Shown: positions 32,203 through 41,129, numbered from the stretch's first letter. The stretch is DNA of 59,084 bases from Asaia bogorensis (GCA_945897825.1 CAMDGX010000019.1:1-59084); one strand, 5' to 3'. Numbers and translations are program-made. Notes: generated by a model from the letters alone, not told the origin.

Positions 32203-33344
32203 CTCAGCACCAGGTTCGTCGAGATCGGCGCGATCTGGTACAGCCGCGCTTCCCGCCATTTCCGCTCGATGTCGTATTCGCGTGCGTAGCTGAACCCGCC
32301 ATGCGTCTGCATCGCCGCCTCGGCCGCCTTCCACGTCGCCTCGCTCGCCAGCATCTTGGCGATGTTGGCATCCGCCCCGCAGTCCCGCCCGGCCTGGAAC
32401 AGTGCGGCCGCCCGCCGGCAGATCATGTCCGCCGCCTCCAGCTCCGCCCAGGCCCGCGCGATCGGGAACTGCACCGCCTGGTTCTGCCCGATCGGCCGCC
32501 CGAACACCTGCCGCTCATTGGCATAGGCCACCGACTTCTTCACGAACCACTTGCCGTCGCCGATGCACTCGCTGGCCACCAGGATGCGCTCGGCATTCAT
32601 GCCGTCCAGGATGTAGCGGAACCCCCGCCCCTCCTGCCCGATCAGGCTGTCGGCCGGGATGCGGAGGTTGTCGAAGAACAGCTCCGTGGTGTTGTGGTTG
32701 ATCATCGCCTTGATCGGCCGGATCGTCAGCCCGTTGCCCACTGCCTTGCGCATGTCGACGAGAAACACGCTGAGCCCGTCGGCCTTCTTCGCCACCTGAT
32801 CGAGCGGCGTGGTCCGCGCCAGCAGCAGCAGCAGGTCCGAATGCGCCGCCCGTGACGTCCACACCTTCTGCCCGTTCACCACATAGGAATCGCCATCCCG
32901 CACCGCCCGCGTCCGCAGCGAGGTGGTATCCGTCCCGCTCGTCGGCTCCGTCACCCCGAACGCCTGCAACCGCAGCTCGCCGGTCGCAATCTTCGGCAGA
33001 TAATTCTTCTTCTGCTCGGCCGAGCCATGCCGCAGCAGCGTGCCCATGATGTACATCTGCGCGTGCCCCTGGCTGGCGGTGCAGCCCGAAGCATTGATCT
33101 CCTCCAGGATCACCGCCGCCGCCCGCAGCGGCAGCCCCGTCCCGCCGTATTCCTCCGGGATCAGCGCCGCGAGGTAGCCGGCCTCGGTCAGCTCGCGGAT
33201 GAACTCGGTCGGATAGCCCTCGCGCTCCTCCAGCGCCCGCCAGTACTCGCCCGGATACTTCGCGCAGATGCGGCGCACCGCCTCGCGCAATTCCGGATAG
33301 TCGTTGCCCGCCGGCACCAGCGTCAGGTCGTCGCCCGCATCCAT
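32160..33344 (-). CDS. Acyl-CoA dehydrogenase family protein
   Basis: The 394-residue flavoprotein has the acyl-CoA dehydrogenase layout: 'IPEEYGGTGLPL', 'AFGVTEPTSGTDTTSLRT' (FAD/substrate contact), 'VNGQKVWTSRA', 'ANERQVFGRPIGQNQAVQF' and 'MQTHGGFSYAREYDIERKWREARL'. The segment where medium-chain dehydrogenases carry the catalytic glutamate (YEGT) reads 'QIAPIS' here. The base must therefore sit elsewhere, as in some subgroups, or the reaction differs. Start at ATG 33342-33344 after GAGGCGACG. It is divergent from a CaiB-type gene 113 bases away, probably in the same pathway. Confidence 0.9.
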   Translation of the reverse strand: MDAGDDLTLVPAGNDYPELREAVRRICAKYPGEYWRALEEREGYPTEFIRELTEAGYLAALIPEEYGGTGLPLRAAAVILEEINASGCTASQGHAQMYIMGTLLRHGSAEQKKNYLPKIATGELRLQAFGVTEPTSGTDTTSLRTRAVRDGDSYVVNGQKVWTSRAAHSDLLLLLARTTPLDQVAKKADGLSVFLVDMRKAVGNGLTIRPIKAMINHNTTELFFDNLRIPADSLIGQEGRGFRYILDGMNAERILVASECIGDGKWFVKKSVAYANERQVFGRPIGQNQAVQFPIARAWAELEAADMICRRAAALFQAGRDCGADANIAKMLASEATWKAAEAAMQTHGGFSYAREYDIERKWREARLYQIAPISTNLVLSYVGQHVLGMPRSF

Positions 33345-33457
33345 CGTCGCCTCCCTCGTCATCGCCCTCCGCATATGGCTCCCCTGCCGCCCGGTCAACG
33401 CGTTGACCCCCCGCGAAGCCCTGCCTAGCCTCCGCCCCGGACTCGGGAGGATCGCTG

Positions 33458-34603
33458 ATGTCGTCGACAAAGCCGCTGGCCGGCATGAAGGTGCTTGAGA
33501 TCGGCCACTCCATCGCCGCCCCCTATGCCGGCATGATCCTGGGCGAGCTTGGCGCGGACGTGGTGAAGCTGGAAAATCCCGGCGCCGGCGACTACGCCCG
33601 CGGCTGGGGCCCGCCCTTCGTCGAGGGTGTCTCCACCGTGTTCCACACCATGAACCGCAGCAAGCGCGGCATCGCCGCCGACCTGTCCGACGACGCCACC
33701 CGCGCAAAGGTGCGCGCCCTCATCCTGGGCGAGATGGACGTGGTGATCCACAACCTCAAGCCCGGCGCGCTGGACAAGCTGGGCCTTGGCGCGGAAGGCC
33801 TGCTGGCCGAGAAACCGTCGCTGATCTTCTGCAACATCGGCGCCTTCGGGGCCAAGGGGCCGCTGGCCAGCCTGCCTGGCTACGACCCGCTGATGCAGGC
33901 CTTCGGCGGCCTGATGTCGATGCTCGGCGAGGACGGCCGCCCGCCGGTGCGCGTGCCGGTCTCGATCATGGACCTCGCCACCGGCATGTGGACGGTGATC
34001 GGCATCCTCGCCGCCCACGCCGAGCGCGGCCGCACGGGCAAGGGCGGCATCGTCGATACGTCTCTCTACGAGACCTCCTGCGCCTGGATGGCCATCCCGC
34101 TCGCCGACTACATCGCCAGCCAAATCCTCCCGAAGCGCACCGGCTCCGGCGTCGGTATGATCGTCCCCTACCAGGCCTTCCCGTGCACCGACGGCCACCT
34201 GATGATCGCTTCGGGCAACGACAACCTGTTCCGCAAGCTCTGCACCGTCATCGGCCAACCTGCCCTGGCCGACGATCCCCGCTTCACGAAAAACGCCGGC
34301 CGCGTCGAGAACCGCGAAACCCTGATCCCGATCCTCTCCGCCGCCCTCGCCCAGGACACGCGGGCCGCCTGGCAGGCGAAGCTGGAAGCCGTCGGCGTGC
34401 CGTGCGGCCCGGTGCAGACGCTGGACCAGGTCGTCGACCACCCGCAGACCGCCGCCCTCGGCATCCTGCAGACCAGCCCCGACGGCGCGCTGCGCACCGT
34501 CGGCCTGCCCCTCTCGTTCGACGGCACCCGCCCCGCCTACGAAACCGGCGCCCCCGGCCTGGGCGAGCACACCGACGCCATATTGTCGCGGCGCGGGGAT
34601 TGA
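33458..34603 (+). CDS. CaiB/BaiF family CoA-transferase
   Basis: This 381-residue class III CoA-transferase begins 'KPLAGMKVLEIGHSIAAPYA' and has 'LGADVVKLENP', 'VIHNLKPGALDKLGL', the active-site aspartate in 'VSIMDLATGMW' and a C-terminal 'GLGEHTDAIL'. It differs clearly from the CaiB-type protein at 24-25 kb, so the two are not recent duplicates. It would transfer CoA to an organic acid whose acyl-CoA could then be used by the divergent acyl-CoA dehydrogenase. The substrate is unknown. Confidence 0.9.
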   Translation: MSSTKPLAGMKVLEIGHSIAAPYAGMILGELGADVVKLENPGAGDYARGWGPPFVEGVSTVFHTMNRSKRGIAADLSDDATRAKVRALILGEMDVVIHNLKPGALDKLGLGAEGLLAEKPSLIFCNIGAFGAKGPLASLPGYDPLMQAFGGLMSMLGEDGRPPVRVPVSIMDLATGMWTVIGILAAHAERGRTGKGGIVDTSLYETSCAWMAIPLADYIASQILPKRTGSGVGMIVPYQAFPCTDGHLMIASGNDNLFRKLCTVIGQPALADDPRFTKNAGRVENRETLIPILSAALAQDTRAAWQAKLEAVGVPCGPVQTLDQVVDHPQTAALGILQTSPDGALRTVGLPLSFDGTRPAYETGAPGLGEHTDAILSRRGD

Positions 34604-34639
34604 TGCAGGAACGGCATGGCTGCTCGTTGCGTACGTGAT

Positions 34640-34653
34640 CGCTTAATTTAGCG
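34640..34653. promoter_or_regulatory. AT-rich segment with short dyad upstream of SQR
   Basis: CGCT-N6-AGCG lies in an AT-rich island (about 34636-34668: 'TTAATTTAGCG', 'TATTCTGATATTGAT') that stands out from the GC-rich surroundings. It is 61 bases upstream of the sulfide:quinone oxidoreductase start and is the most likely promoter/operator. Sulfide-responsive ArsR-type repressors (SqrR/BigR) control such genes elsewhere, but no such regulator is encoded here and the site is only a candidate. Confidence 0.28.
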
Positions 34654-34714
34654 TATTCTGATATTGATCTCCCCATGGCACCCGCGCCGCGGCTGCCGGA
34701 AGGGGGGATTGGCC

Positions 34715-36049
34715 ATGCCGGACCACGCCACGACGCTGCGCAACGCCCTGCAACACCTGCCCCTCTCTCGCCGTGCGGCCCTCGCGGCACTCGCCGCCGC
34801 TGCCCTGCCTGCCTCCGCCCACGCCGCCGCGCGCCTCTCGACCCGCGCCCGCATCCTGATCCTCGGTGCCGGCGCGGCGGGCCTCGCCACCGCCAACCGC
34901 CTCGCCCAAAGGCTCGACGGCGCCAGCATCACCCTGCTCGACCGCCGCGCCGCCCATCTGTACCAGCCGGGCTTCACCCTGGTCGCCGCCGGCCTCAAAC
35001 CGGCCTCCTACGTCGTGTCGACCACCGCCGAGTATCTCCCGCCCGGCGCGCGCTGGATCGAGGAAAGTGCGCGCGAGATCGACCCCGTCGCCAAGACCGT
35101 CACCACCGATGCGGGCCAGCGCCTGGGCTACGATTATCTCGTGGTGGCCACCGGCCTCAGCCTCGACTACGGCGCCATCGGGGGCATGGACACCGCGCTG
35201 ATCGGCCGCAACGGCCTGGGCTCCGTCTATGCCAGCCCCGCCGCCGCCGCCACCACCTACCGCGCCTTGTCCGAGGTGGCCGACCGTGGCGGCACCTTCC
35301 TGTTCGGCCGGCCCGAGACCGAGATGAAATGCGCCGGCGCACCGCTGAAATACGCCATGCTCGCCGATGACATCCTGCGCCGCCGCGGCACCCGCGCCAA
35401 GGCGAAGCTGGTCTATGCCGCGCAGAACAAGACGATGTTCGGCGTTCCGATCGTCTCCGAGAAGGTGCGCATGCTGTTCGCCGAGCGCGACATCGCAATG
35501 CGCCACGACCATGTGCTGACGTCCATCGACCCCGCGCGCCGCATCGCCACCTTCGCCACGCCCGCCGGCGCGCAGGAGATCGGCTACGACTTCTTCAACC
35601 TCGTGCCGCCGATGCGCGCGCCTTCCGTGGTGCGCGCCTCGCCGCTCGCCTGGCAGTCCGGCCCCTTCGCCGCCGATGGCTGGGCCGAGGTGGACCGTGC
35701 CACGCTGCGCCATGCCCGCTTCCCCGAGGTGTTCGCCGTCGGCGACGTGGCCGGCGTGCCGAAGGGCAAGACTGCGGCCAGCGTGAAGTGGCAGGTGCCG
35801 GTCGCCGTCGACCACATCGTCGCCGACCTCGCCGACGGGCGCAGCAGTTCCGCCTACAACGGCTACACCTCCTGCCCGCTCATCACCCGCATCGGCCGGG
35901 CGATGCTGGTGGAGTTCGACTACGACAACAACCTCGTGCCCTCCTTCCCCGGCGTGATCGCGCCGCTGGAGGAGCTGTGGACCACCTGGCTGATCAAGAC
36001 GATCGGCCTGAAGCCCACCTACCTCGCCATGCTGCGCGGCAAGGCCTGA
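34715..36049 (+). CDS. sqr: Sulfide:quinone oxidoreductase (SQR), type II-like
   Basis: The 444-residue flavoprotein has an N-terminal Arg-Arg leader ('LSRRAALAALAAAALPASA', residues 17-35) suggesting Tat-type export. The FAD motif 'ILGAGAAGLATA' lies at 49-60. The redox-active cysteines C206 ('MKCAGAP') and C387 ('NGYTSCPL') match the paired cysteines of type II SQR, including human SQOR. It oxidises sulfide to a persulfide or polysulfide and passes electrons to quinone at the membrane. The ATG at 34715 is preferred because a GGGGGG-type ribosome site precedes it; an upstream ATG (34664) adds a poor N-terminus. A small membrane protein follows 14 bases later. Confidence 0.9.
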   Translation: MPDHATTLRNALQHLPLSRRAALAALAAAALPASAHAAARLSTRARILILGAGAAGLATANRLAQRLDGASITLLDRRAAHLYQPGFTLVAAGLKPASYVVSTTAEYLPPGARWIEESAREIDPVAKTVTTDAGQRLGYDYLVVATGLSLDYGAIGGMDTALIGRNGLGSVYASPAAAATTYRALSEVADRGGTFLFGRPETEMKCAGAPLKYAMLADDILRRRGTRAKAKLVYAAQNKTMFGVPIVSEKVRMLFAERDIAMRHDHVLTSIDPARRIATFATPAGAQEIGYDFFNLVPPMRAPSVVRASPLAWQSGPFAADGWAEVDRATLRHARFPEVFAVGDVAGVPKGKTAASVKWQVPVAVDHIVADLADGRSSSAYNGYTSCPLITRIGRAMLVEFDYDNNLVPSFPGVIAPLEELWTTWLIKTIGLKPTYLAMLRGKA

Positions 36050-36063
36050 GCGGGAGCATCGCC

Positions 36064-36405
36064 ATGAAACAGCTCGACGCCGCCACCTTCATCGCCGTGC
36101 TGCACGAGATGCTGGGCCTCGCCCTGTGGCCGCTGATCGTGCTGGCCGCCCTGGCCACGCTCGCCTTCGCGGTCGTGCTGGTGCGCGACCGCGGCCTGCG
36201 CGCCCGCCGCCTGCTCTGGTCGGAAGCCGCAGGCCTCGGCGGCGGGCTGGCAGCCCTGTTCGTGCTGCTCCTGGTCACCGACTCGCACCTGGTCGATGTC
36301 GGCGGGCCGATCGACTGGCTGCTGGTGGCCGCCGTCGTGCTCGTCGGCGCGATCGGAACGACGATCGCCGCCTACACCCTGCTCGGCCTCGCGCGCCGCG
36401 CCTGA
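36064..36405 (+). CDS. Small three-helix membrane protein next to SQR (DUF5368-like)
   Basis: The 113-residue protein has three predicted helices (about 15-40, 57-77 and 86-108) joined by charged loops ('VRDRGLRARR', 'DSHLVDVGGP'). It starts 14 bases after the SQR stop, so co-transcription is very likely. Small membrane proteins of this size beside sqr in other alphaproteobacteria are listed as DUF5368. The match here is from memory and only tentative. A role in docking SQR to the membrane or in quinone access would fit, but this is inference. Confidence 0.7.
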   Translation: MKQLDAATFIAVLHEMLGLALWPLIVLAALATLAFAVVLVRDRGLRARRLLWSEAAGLGGGLAALFVLLLVTDSHLVDVGGPIDWLLVAAVVLVGAIGTTIAAYTLLGLARRA

Positions 36406-36412
36406 TCCCCGC

Positions 36413-38026
36413 TCAGGCCGCCTGGGCCATCGCCGCACCACGGATCAGGTCGGCGCATTTCTCGCCCACCATGATGCTCGGCGCATTGGTGTTGCCGCTC
36501 GGCATGGTCGGGAAGATCGAGGCATCGGCGATGCGCAGGCCGGACAGCCCGTGCACCCGCAACTGGTCGTCCACCACGCAATTCGCCTGCGGCCCCATGC
36601 GGCAGGTGCCGATCGGGTGATAGGCGGTCTCGGAGTTGCGGCGGATCCAGTCCAGGATCTCGTCGTCGCTGGCCACCTGCTCGCCCGGCGAGAACTCCTC
36701 GCCGCGGAACGCCTCCATCGGCGGCGCGTTGGCGATGGCGCGGATCATCCGGAACCCGTCGACCATGGCGCGCTGGTCCACGGGATCGGCCAGGAAGTTG
36801 AACCGGATTGCCGGCTGGTCATAGGGATTGCCGGACCGGATATGGATCGAGCCCAGGCTCTCCGGCCGCAGCTGGTAGACCGAGATCGTCATCCCCGGCC
36901 ATTCGTGCAGCTGGCGCTTCTTGGGGTTCTTCACCGCATAGGGCACCAGGTGCATCTGCACGTCCGGCGTTTCCAGCTCCCGCCGCGTCTTGAGGAACGC
37001 CAGCAGCGGTGCCGAGGGCAGGCTGTAGAAGCCCTGCCGGGAGGTGAGGTACGTCATTGCCTCGCGCACCAGCCCCAGCCCGCGCGCCCGGGTGTTGAAC
37101 GACACGCCCGGCACCTTCACCCGCCAGACGATGCGCGCGTTGAGGTGGTCGCGGAAATTCTCGCCCACGCCCGGCAGGACATGGCGCACCTCGATGCCAT
37201 GCTGTGACAGGAGGTCGGGATTGCCGATGCCCGACAGCTCCAGCAGCTGCGGCGTCGCGACGGCCCCGGCGCACAGGATCACCTCGCGCCCGGCATGGGC
37301 GGTGATGCGTCGCCCGGCCTGCTCGTATTCGATGCCGATGCAGCGCGTTCCGTCGAGCAGCACCTTCGTGGTGTGCGCCTCGGTGACGATGCGCAGGTTC
37401 GGCCGGCGGCGGGCGGGGTCGAGGTAGCAATGCGCCGTGCTCATCCGCCGCCCGTTGTGGATGGTCGTCTGCGTCTTGACGATGCCTTCCTGGTCCTCGC
37501 CGTTGTAGTCCGGGTTGCGCTTGTGGCCGAGATGGGCGGCGGCGGCGAACAGCGCGTCGAACAGCGGGTTCTCGTCCGGCACCTCGCCCACGCGCAGCGG
37601 GCCATCGGCGCCGCGCACCGCGTCGCCGCCCTTCACGTAGGATTCCATCCGGCGGAACACCGGCGCCACGTCGCGATACGACCAGCCCCGGTTGCCCATC
37701 TGCGCCCAGGTGTCGAAATCGAGCGGCTGGCCGCGCACATAGACCAGGCCGTTGATCGACGACGACCCGCCCAGCAGCTTGCCGCGTGGCACCGGGATCT
37801 GGCGGTTGTGGGTGTTGGGCTCGGGGTCGGAGAAATAGCGCCAGTTGGCCGCCGGGTTGTCGATCAGCAGGCCGAAGCTGATCGGAAACCGCGACGCCGG
37901 ATGGCTCGCCCGCCCGGCCTCGACCAGCAGCACGCGCACGTTGGGGTCCTCGGTCAGCCGCGCGGCCAGCGCCGCCCCTGCCGACCCCGCGCCGACGACG
38001 ATGTAGTCCTGTTGGATTTCGGTCAT
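36413..38026 (-). CDS. GMC family FAD oxidoreductase (choline dehydrogenase-like)
   Basis: The 537-residue glucose-methanol-choline oxidoreductase has the FAD-binding 'VVGAGSAGAALAARL' at the N-terminus, 'RGKLLGGSSSINGLVYVRG' (GMC signature 1 region), the signature 2 region 'GAVATPQLLELSGIG', and the catalytic His/Asn pair in 'YHPIGTCRMG' and 'SGNTNAPS'. Such enzymes oxidise a primary or secondary alcohol. Despite BetA likeness there is no betaine-aldehyde dehydrogenase or BetI nearby, so choline is not assured. It is divergent from the amidase operon with 82 bases between the starts. Confidence 0.9.
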   Translation of the reverse strand: MTEIQQDYIVVGAGSAGAALAARLTEDPNVRVLLVEAGRASHPASRFPISFGLLIDNPAANWRYFSDPEPNTHNRQIPVPRGKLLGGSSSINGLVYVRGQPLDFDTWAQMGNRGWSYRDVAPVFRRMESYVKGGDAVRGADGPLRVGEVPDENPLFDALFAAAAHLGHKRNPDYNGEDQEGIVKTQTTIHNGRRMSTAHCYLDPARRRPNLRIVTEAHTTKVLLDGTRCIGIEYEQAGRRITAHAGREVILCAGAVATPQLLELSGIGNPDLLSQHGIEVRHVLPGVGENFRDHLNARIVWRVKVPGVSFNTRARGLGLVREAMTYLTSRQGFYSLPSAPLLAFLKTRRELETPDVQMHLVPYAVKNPKKRQLHEWPGMTISVYQLRPESLGSIHIRSGNPYDQPAIRFNFLADPVDQRAMVDGFRMIRAIANAPPMEAFRGEEFSPGEQVASDDEILDWIRRNSETAYHPIGTCRMGPQANCVVDDQLRVHGLSGLRIADASIFPTMPSGNTNAPSIMVGEKCADLIRGAAMAQAA

Positions 38027-38108
38027 GCGCCGCTTCCCCATGATCGTGCGAAGGCTATGCGCAGTGCCCCGCGGCGGGCAACATCGCGCGGCGAAGCGGA
38101 GGATCGGC

Positions 38109-38264
38109 GTGGAGTCGGACGAGACGGCGAAGGCGGAGGTGCGGGCGGTGCTGGCCCGCTCGGGCATCGTGCTGCCGGAGGCGGACATCGCCTTCCTGGC
38201 CGCCCAGCGCGCCATGCTGGCCGAGACGATCCGCGCGGTCTCGAACGCCGCCCCCCCGGCATGA
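38109..38264 (+). CDS. AtzG-like small subunit (DUF4089)
   Basis: The 51-residue helical protein ('AEVRAVLARSGIVLPEADIA', then 'FLAAQRAMLAETIRAVSNA') matches the small AtzG-type partner that stabilises AtzE amidases in s-triazine/biuret-type operons. The GTG at 38109 is chosen: GGAGG lies 6 bases upstream, and the length then fits the family. The longer ATG-started frame from 38025 overlaps the divergent GMC gene. Its stop overlaps the amidase start by 4 bases (ATGA), so the two are probably made in step. Confidence 0.82.
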   Translation: MESDETAKAEVRAVLARSGIVLPEADIAFLAAQRAMLAETIRAVSNAAPPA

Positions 38265-39598
38265 CCCGCATCGCCAAAACCGTCGCCCAAATCCGTGCCG
38301 GCACGCTGGACCCGGTGGCGATGGCCGAGGCCCATCTCGCCCGCGCCGACGCCGGCAACCCGCGGCTGCACGCCATGATCGCGATCGCCGCTTCCACGCT
38401 GCGCCACGACGCCGCGGCGCTCCGCGCCCGCATCGCCCGCGGCGACACGGTGGGGCCGCTGGCCGGTACCGTCGTCGCCGTGAAGGACGCCTTCGACGTC
38501 GCCGGCCTGCCGACCACCGCCAATGCCCGCCTGTTCGCGAACGCCAGGCCCGCCCCCACCGACAGCGCCGCCGTCGCCCGCCTGCGCGCGGCCGGTGCGC
38601 TCATCCTCGGCAAGGCCAATTGCTGGGAGATGTCCGTCGGCGGCCCGAGCCGCGACTCCCCCGCCCCGCCTGCCGTCAACCCCTGGGCCGAGGACGCCGA
38701 CCCCGGCGGCTCGTCGAACGGCAGCGCCGTGGCGGTCGCTTCCGGCATGGCGATGGCGGCCCTTGGCGGCGACACCGGCGGGTCGATCCGGCTGCCGGCC
38801 GCGTTCTGCGGGGTGGCCGGCTTCAAGCCCACCCATGGCGTGGTGCCGATGGCGGGCGCCATCCCGTTCGCCGAAAGCCTCGACGTCGTCGGCCCGATCG
38901 CGCCCACCGCCGCCGATTGCGCCACGCTGCAGGCCGTGCTGTCCGGCATTGCCGCCCATCCGCCCGTGGCCCTCGCTGGACTGCGGATCGGCGTGCCAGC
39001 GGCGTTGCTCGAACTCGGCAACCCGACCGCCGCCGTCGCTGCCGATTTCGAGGCTGCCTGCCAGGCCCTCGCCCGCGCCGGCGCCACGCTTCACCCCGTC
39101 GCCCTACCATCGGCCGCGCTGTTCAACCGCTGCTACTTCGTCGTCGCCCGCAGCGAGGCCTTCGCCCGCTGGCGCGGCGTGCTGGCCAGCGACCCCGACC
39201 AACTGAACGCCCTGACCCGCCGCAGCTTCGCCATCGGTGCCCTGCTCCCCCCATCCGCGGTGGCCGACGCCGCCCGGCTGCGCGACCGACTGCGCACGGA
39301 ACTCGCGGAGGCGATGGCAACCATCGACGTCCTCGCCCTGCCCACCGCCCCGGACGAAGCCGGCGACCTCGATGCCGGCGACGCCTTCAGCCGGCCGGAC
39401 ACCGCCCCCTATACCCGCCCGTTCAGCCTGGTCGGCGTTCCGGCGGTCTCGATCCCGTCCGGCCTCGGCCCGCGCGGCCGCCCGCTCGGCCTGCAACTGA
39501 TCGGCCGCCACCACGACGACGCGGCGCTGCTCGCCATCGCGACGGCAGCAGAAGCAGCACTGCCCAAGATCGGCACCCCCAGGGAGTGGTGGCAATGA
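38261..39598 (+). CDS. AtzE-family amidase (amidase signature hydrolase)
   Basis: The 445-residue amidase has the catalytic lysine in 'VAVKDAFDV' (about K73), the cis-Ser in 'PGGSSNGSAVAVASG' and the nucleophilic serine in 'GGDTGGSIRLPA' of the Ser-cisSer-Lys triad. It is closest to AtzE/GatA-like amidohydrolases, which split carboxybiuret-type or other amide bonds. The preceding small AtzG-like gene supports this. The true substrate here is unknown, because no cyanuric-acid hydrolase or biuret hydrolase is adjacent. It is the second gene of a four-gene operon with 4-base overlaps throughout. Confidence 0.9.
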   Translation: MTRIAKTVAQIRAGTLDPVAMAEAHLARADAGNPRLHAMIAIAASTLRHDAAALRARIARGDTVGPLAGTVVAVKDAFDVAGLPTTANARLFANARPAPTDSAAVARLRAAGALILGKANCWEMSVGGPSRDSPAPPAVNPWAEDADPGGSSNGSAVAVASGMAMAALGGDTGGSIRLPAAFCGVAGFKPTHGVVPMAGAIPFAESLDVVGPIAPTAADCATLQAVLSGIAAHPPVALAGLRIGVPAALLELGNPTAAVAADFEAACQALARAGATLHPVALPSAALFNRCYFVVARSEAFARWRGVLASDPDQLNALTRRSFAIGALLPPSAVADAARLRDRLRTELAEAMATIDVLALPTAPDEAGDLDAGDAFSRPDTAPYTRPFSLVGVPAVSIPSGLGPRGRPLGLQLIGRHHDDAALLAIATAAEAALPKIGTPREWWQ

Positions 39599-40353
39599 CC
39601 CTGCAAGGACGCCGCGCGCTGGTCACCGGCGCCGGCAGCGACGGCATCGGCCGCGCCATCTCCCGCGCCCTGGCCCGGGCCGGCGCCGACGTCGCCGTGC
39701 ACCATCTCGGCCAGGCCCGCGAGGCCGCCGCGCTCGTCGCGGAAATCCAATCCCTGGGTCGCCGATCCCTGGCCCTGGAAGCCGATTTCGCCGACGTCGC
39801 CGCCGCCCGCGCCATGGTGCGCCAAGCCATCGGTGCCCTCGGCGGCATCGACATCCTCGCCTGCACCGCTGCCGTGCTGCTGCGCAAGCCGGCGCTGGAA
39901 ACCGACGACGCCGACTGGGCGCGCGTCCATACCGTCAACCTCCACGCCAGCTTCGCCGTCGCCCAGGAGGCCGCGCGCGACATGCTCCCCCGCGCCTGGG
40001 GGCGCATCGTCATGGTCTCCTCCGTCAATCAATGGACGCCAAACCCCGGCCTGGTCGCCTACGCCGCCGGCAAGGCCGGCATGATGCAGATGGCCCGCAC
40101 CCTCGCCCTCGAACTCGCCCCCACCGGCATCACCGTCAACCTGATCGCCCCCGGCACCATCGAGACCGACTTCAACCGCGCCGCCCTCGCCGACCCCGCC
40201 TGGCGCGAAGCCAAGCTCGACCTGATACCGATGCGCCGCATCGGCCGCCCGGAGGATATCGCCGCCGCCGCCCTGTTCCTCGCCGGCGACGGCGCCGCCT
40301 ACGTCACCGGCAGCACCATCACCGTCGATGGCGGGCTCGAACTGCGGCCATGA
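39595..40353 (+). CDS. SDR family oxidoreductase (FabG-like)
   Basis: The 252-residue short-chain dehydrogenase has 'VTGAGSDGIGRAI' for cofactor binding, 'ACTAAVLL' in place of the NNAG stretch, catalytic YxxxK in 'VAYAAGKAG', 'PGTIETDF' and 'TVDGG'. The unusual NNAG replacement and 'SSVNQWTPNPG' active-site text suggest a specialised substrate rather than fatty-acid synthesis. It sits between the amidase and the E2-like gene with ATGA overlaps on both sides, so it belongs to the same pathway. Confidence 0.88.
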   Translation: MTLQGRRALVTGAGSDGIGRAISRALARAGADVAVHHLGQAREAAALVAEIQSLGRRSLALEADFADVAAARAMVRQAIGALGGIDILACTAAVLLRKPALETDDADWARVHTVNLHASFAVAQEAARDMLPRAWGRIVMVSSVNQWTPNPGLVAYAAGKAGMMQMARTLALELAPTGITVNLIAPGTIETDFNRAALADPAWREAKLDLIPMRRIGRPEDIAAAALFLAGDGAAYVTGSTITVDGGLELRP

Positions 40354-41129
40354 AAGGCAGAATGGTCCCGCTGTCGCGCCCGCGACGCATCCTGACCGAC
40401 CTGTCCCACGCCTCGCTCGCCTACCCGCGCGCCACGCTGAAAACCCGCATCGACGTCGGCGCCCTGGTCGCCCCCCGCGCCGCGCCGCCCCAAGGCGCCC
40501 GCGTGCCGTGGCCCATCGTCTTCGCCAAGGCCTTCGCCCTGGTGGCGCGCGACATGCCCCACCTGCGCCGCGTCTACGTGAAGCTCCCCTGGCCGCATTT
40601 CTACGAACTGCCCACCAGCGTTGCCTCCATCATCGTCGAACGCGACTGGCCCGAAGCCGCCCCGGTCGAACAGGCGCTGTTCCTCGCCCGCCTCAAGGAC
40701 CCCGCGGCCGCCGCCCTCGCCGACTCCGCCACCGCGCTGCGCCACGCCAAGACCGCGCCGATCGACAGCATCGCCGATTTCCGCCGCATCCTGGCCATCG
40801 CCGCCCTGCCGCTGCCGCTGCGCCGCCTGGCCCTCTACCTGGCGCTGAACCTCGGCCGCCAGGTGCCCAACTACTTCGGCACCTTCGCCATCTCCCCCCT
40901 CGGCTCGCACGGCGCGGCGATCCTGGACACCATCCCGGTCTGGACCAGCTTCCTCAACTACGGCCCCATCGCCCCCGATGGCGGCGTGGATGTCTATCTC
41001 TCCGTCGACCACCGCGTCATGGACGGAGGTCACGCCGCGCGGGCAATCACCGCGATGGAGGCGGTTCTCAACGGGGCGATACTCAACGAACTGAAGGCAA
41101 TCGAAGACAAGAAAGCGGTTCTTTTTTGA
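40350..41129 (+). CDS. 2-oxoacid dehydrogenase E2-like acyltransferase domain protein, no lipoyl domain
   Basis: The 259-residue protein consists only of the catalytic acyltransferase fold of E2 enzymes. The clearest mark is 'YLSVDHRVMDGGHAA' near 225-239, the HxxxDG motif in DHRVMDG form. 'FGTFAISPLG' is a family beta strand. No lipoyl or subunit-binding domain precedes it. It may acylate a small molecule or be structural. The final residues and the stop codon come from repeat copy 4 (the stop is 41127-41129, at the centre of a palindrome), so the original 3' end has been replaced. It is last in the amidase operon. Confidence 0.78.
   Translation: MKGRMVPLSRPRRILTDLSHASLAYPRATLKTRIDVGALVAPRAAPPQGARVPWPIVFAKAFALVARDMPHLRRVYVKLPWPHFYELPTSVASIIVERDWPEAAPVEQALFLARLKDPAAAALADSATALRHAKTAPIDSIADFRRILAIAALPLPLRRLALYLALNLGRQVPNYFGTFAISPLGSHGAAILDTIPVWTSFLNYGPIAPDGGVDVYLSVDHRVMDGGHAARAITAMEAVLNGAILNELKAIEDKKAVLF

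Noticed and set aside
38620-39594. Upstream extension of the SDR frame over the amidase gene
   Set aside because: The SDR domain starts at the ATG 39595, which overlaps the amidase stop; the extension is out-of-frame amidase DNA.
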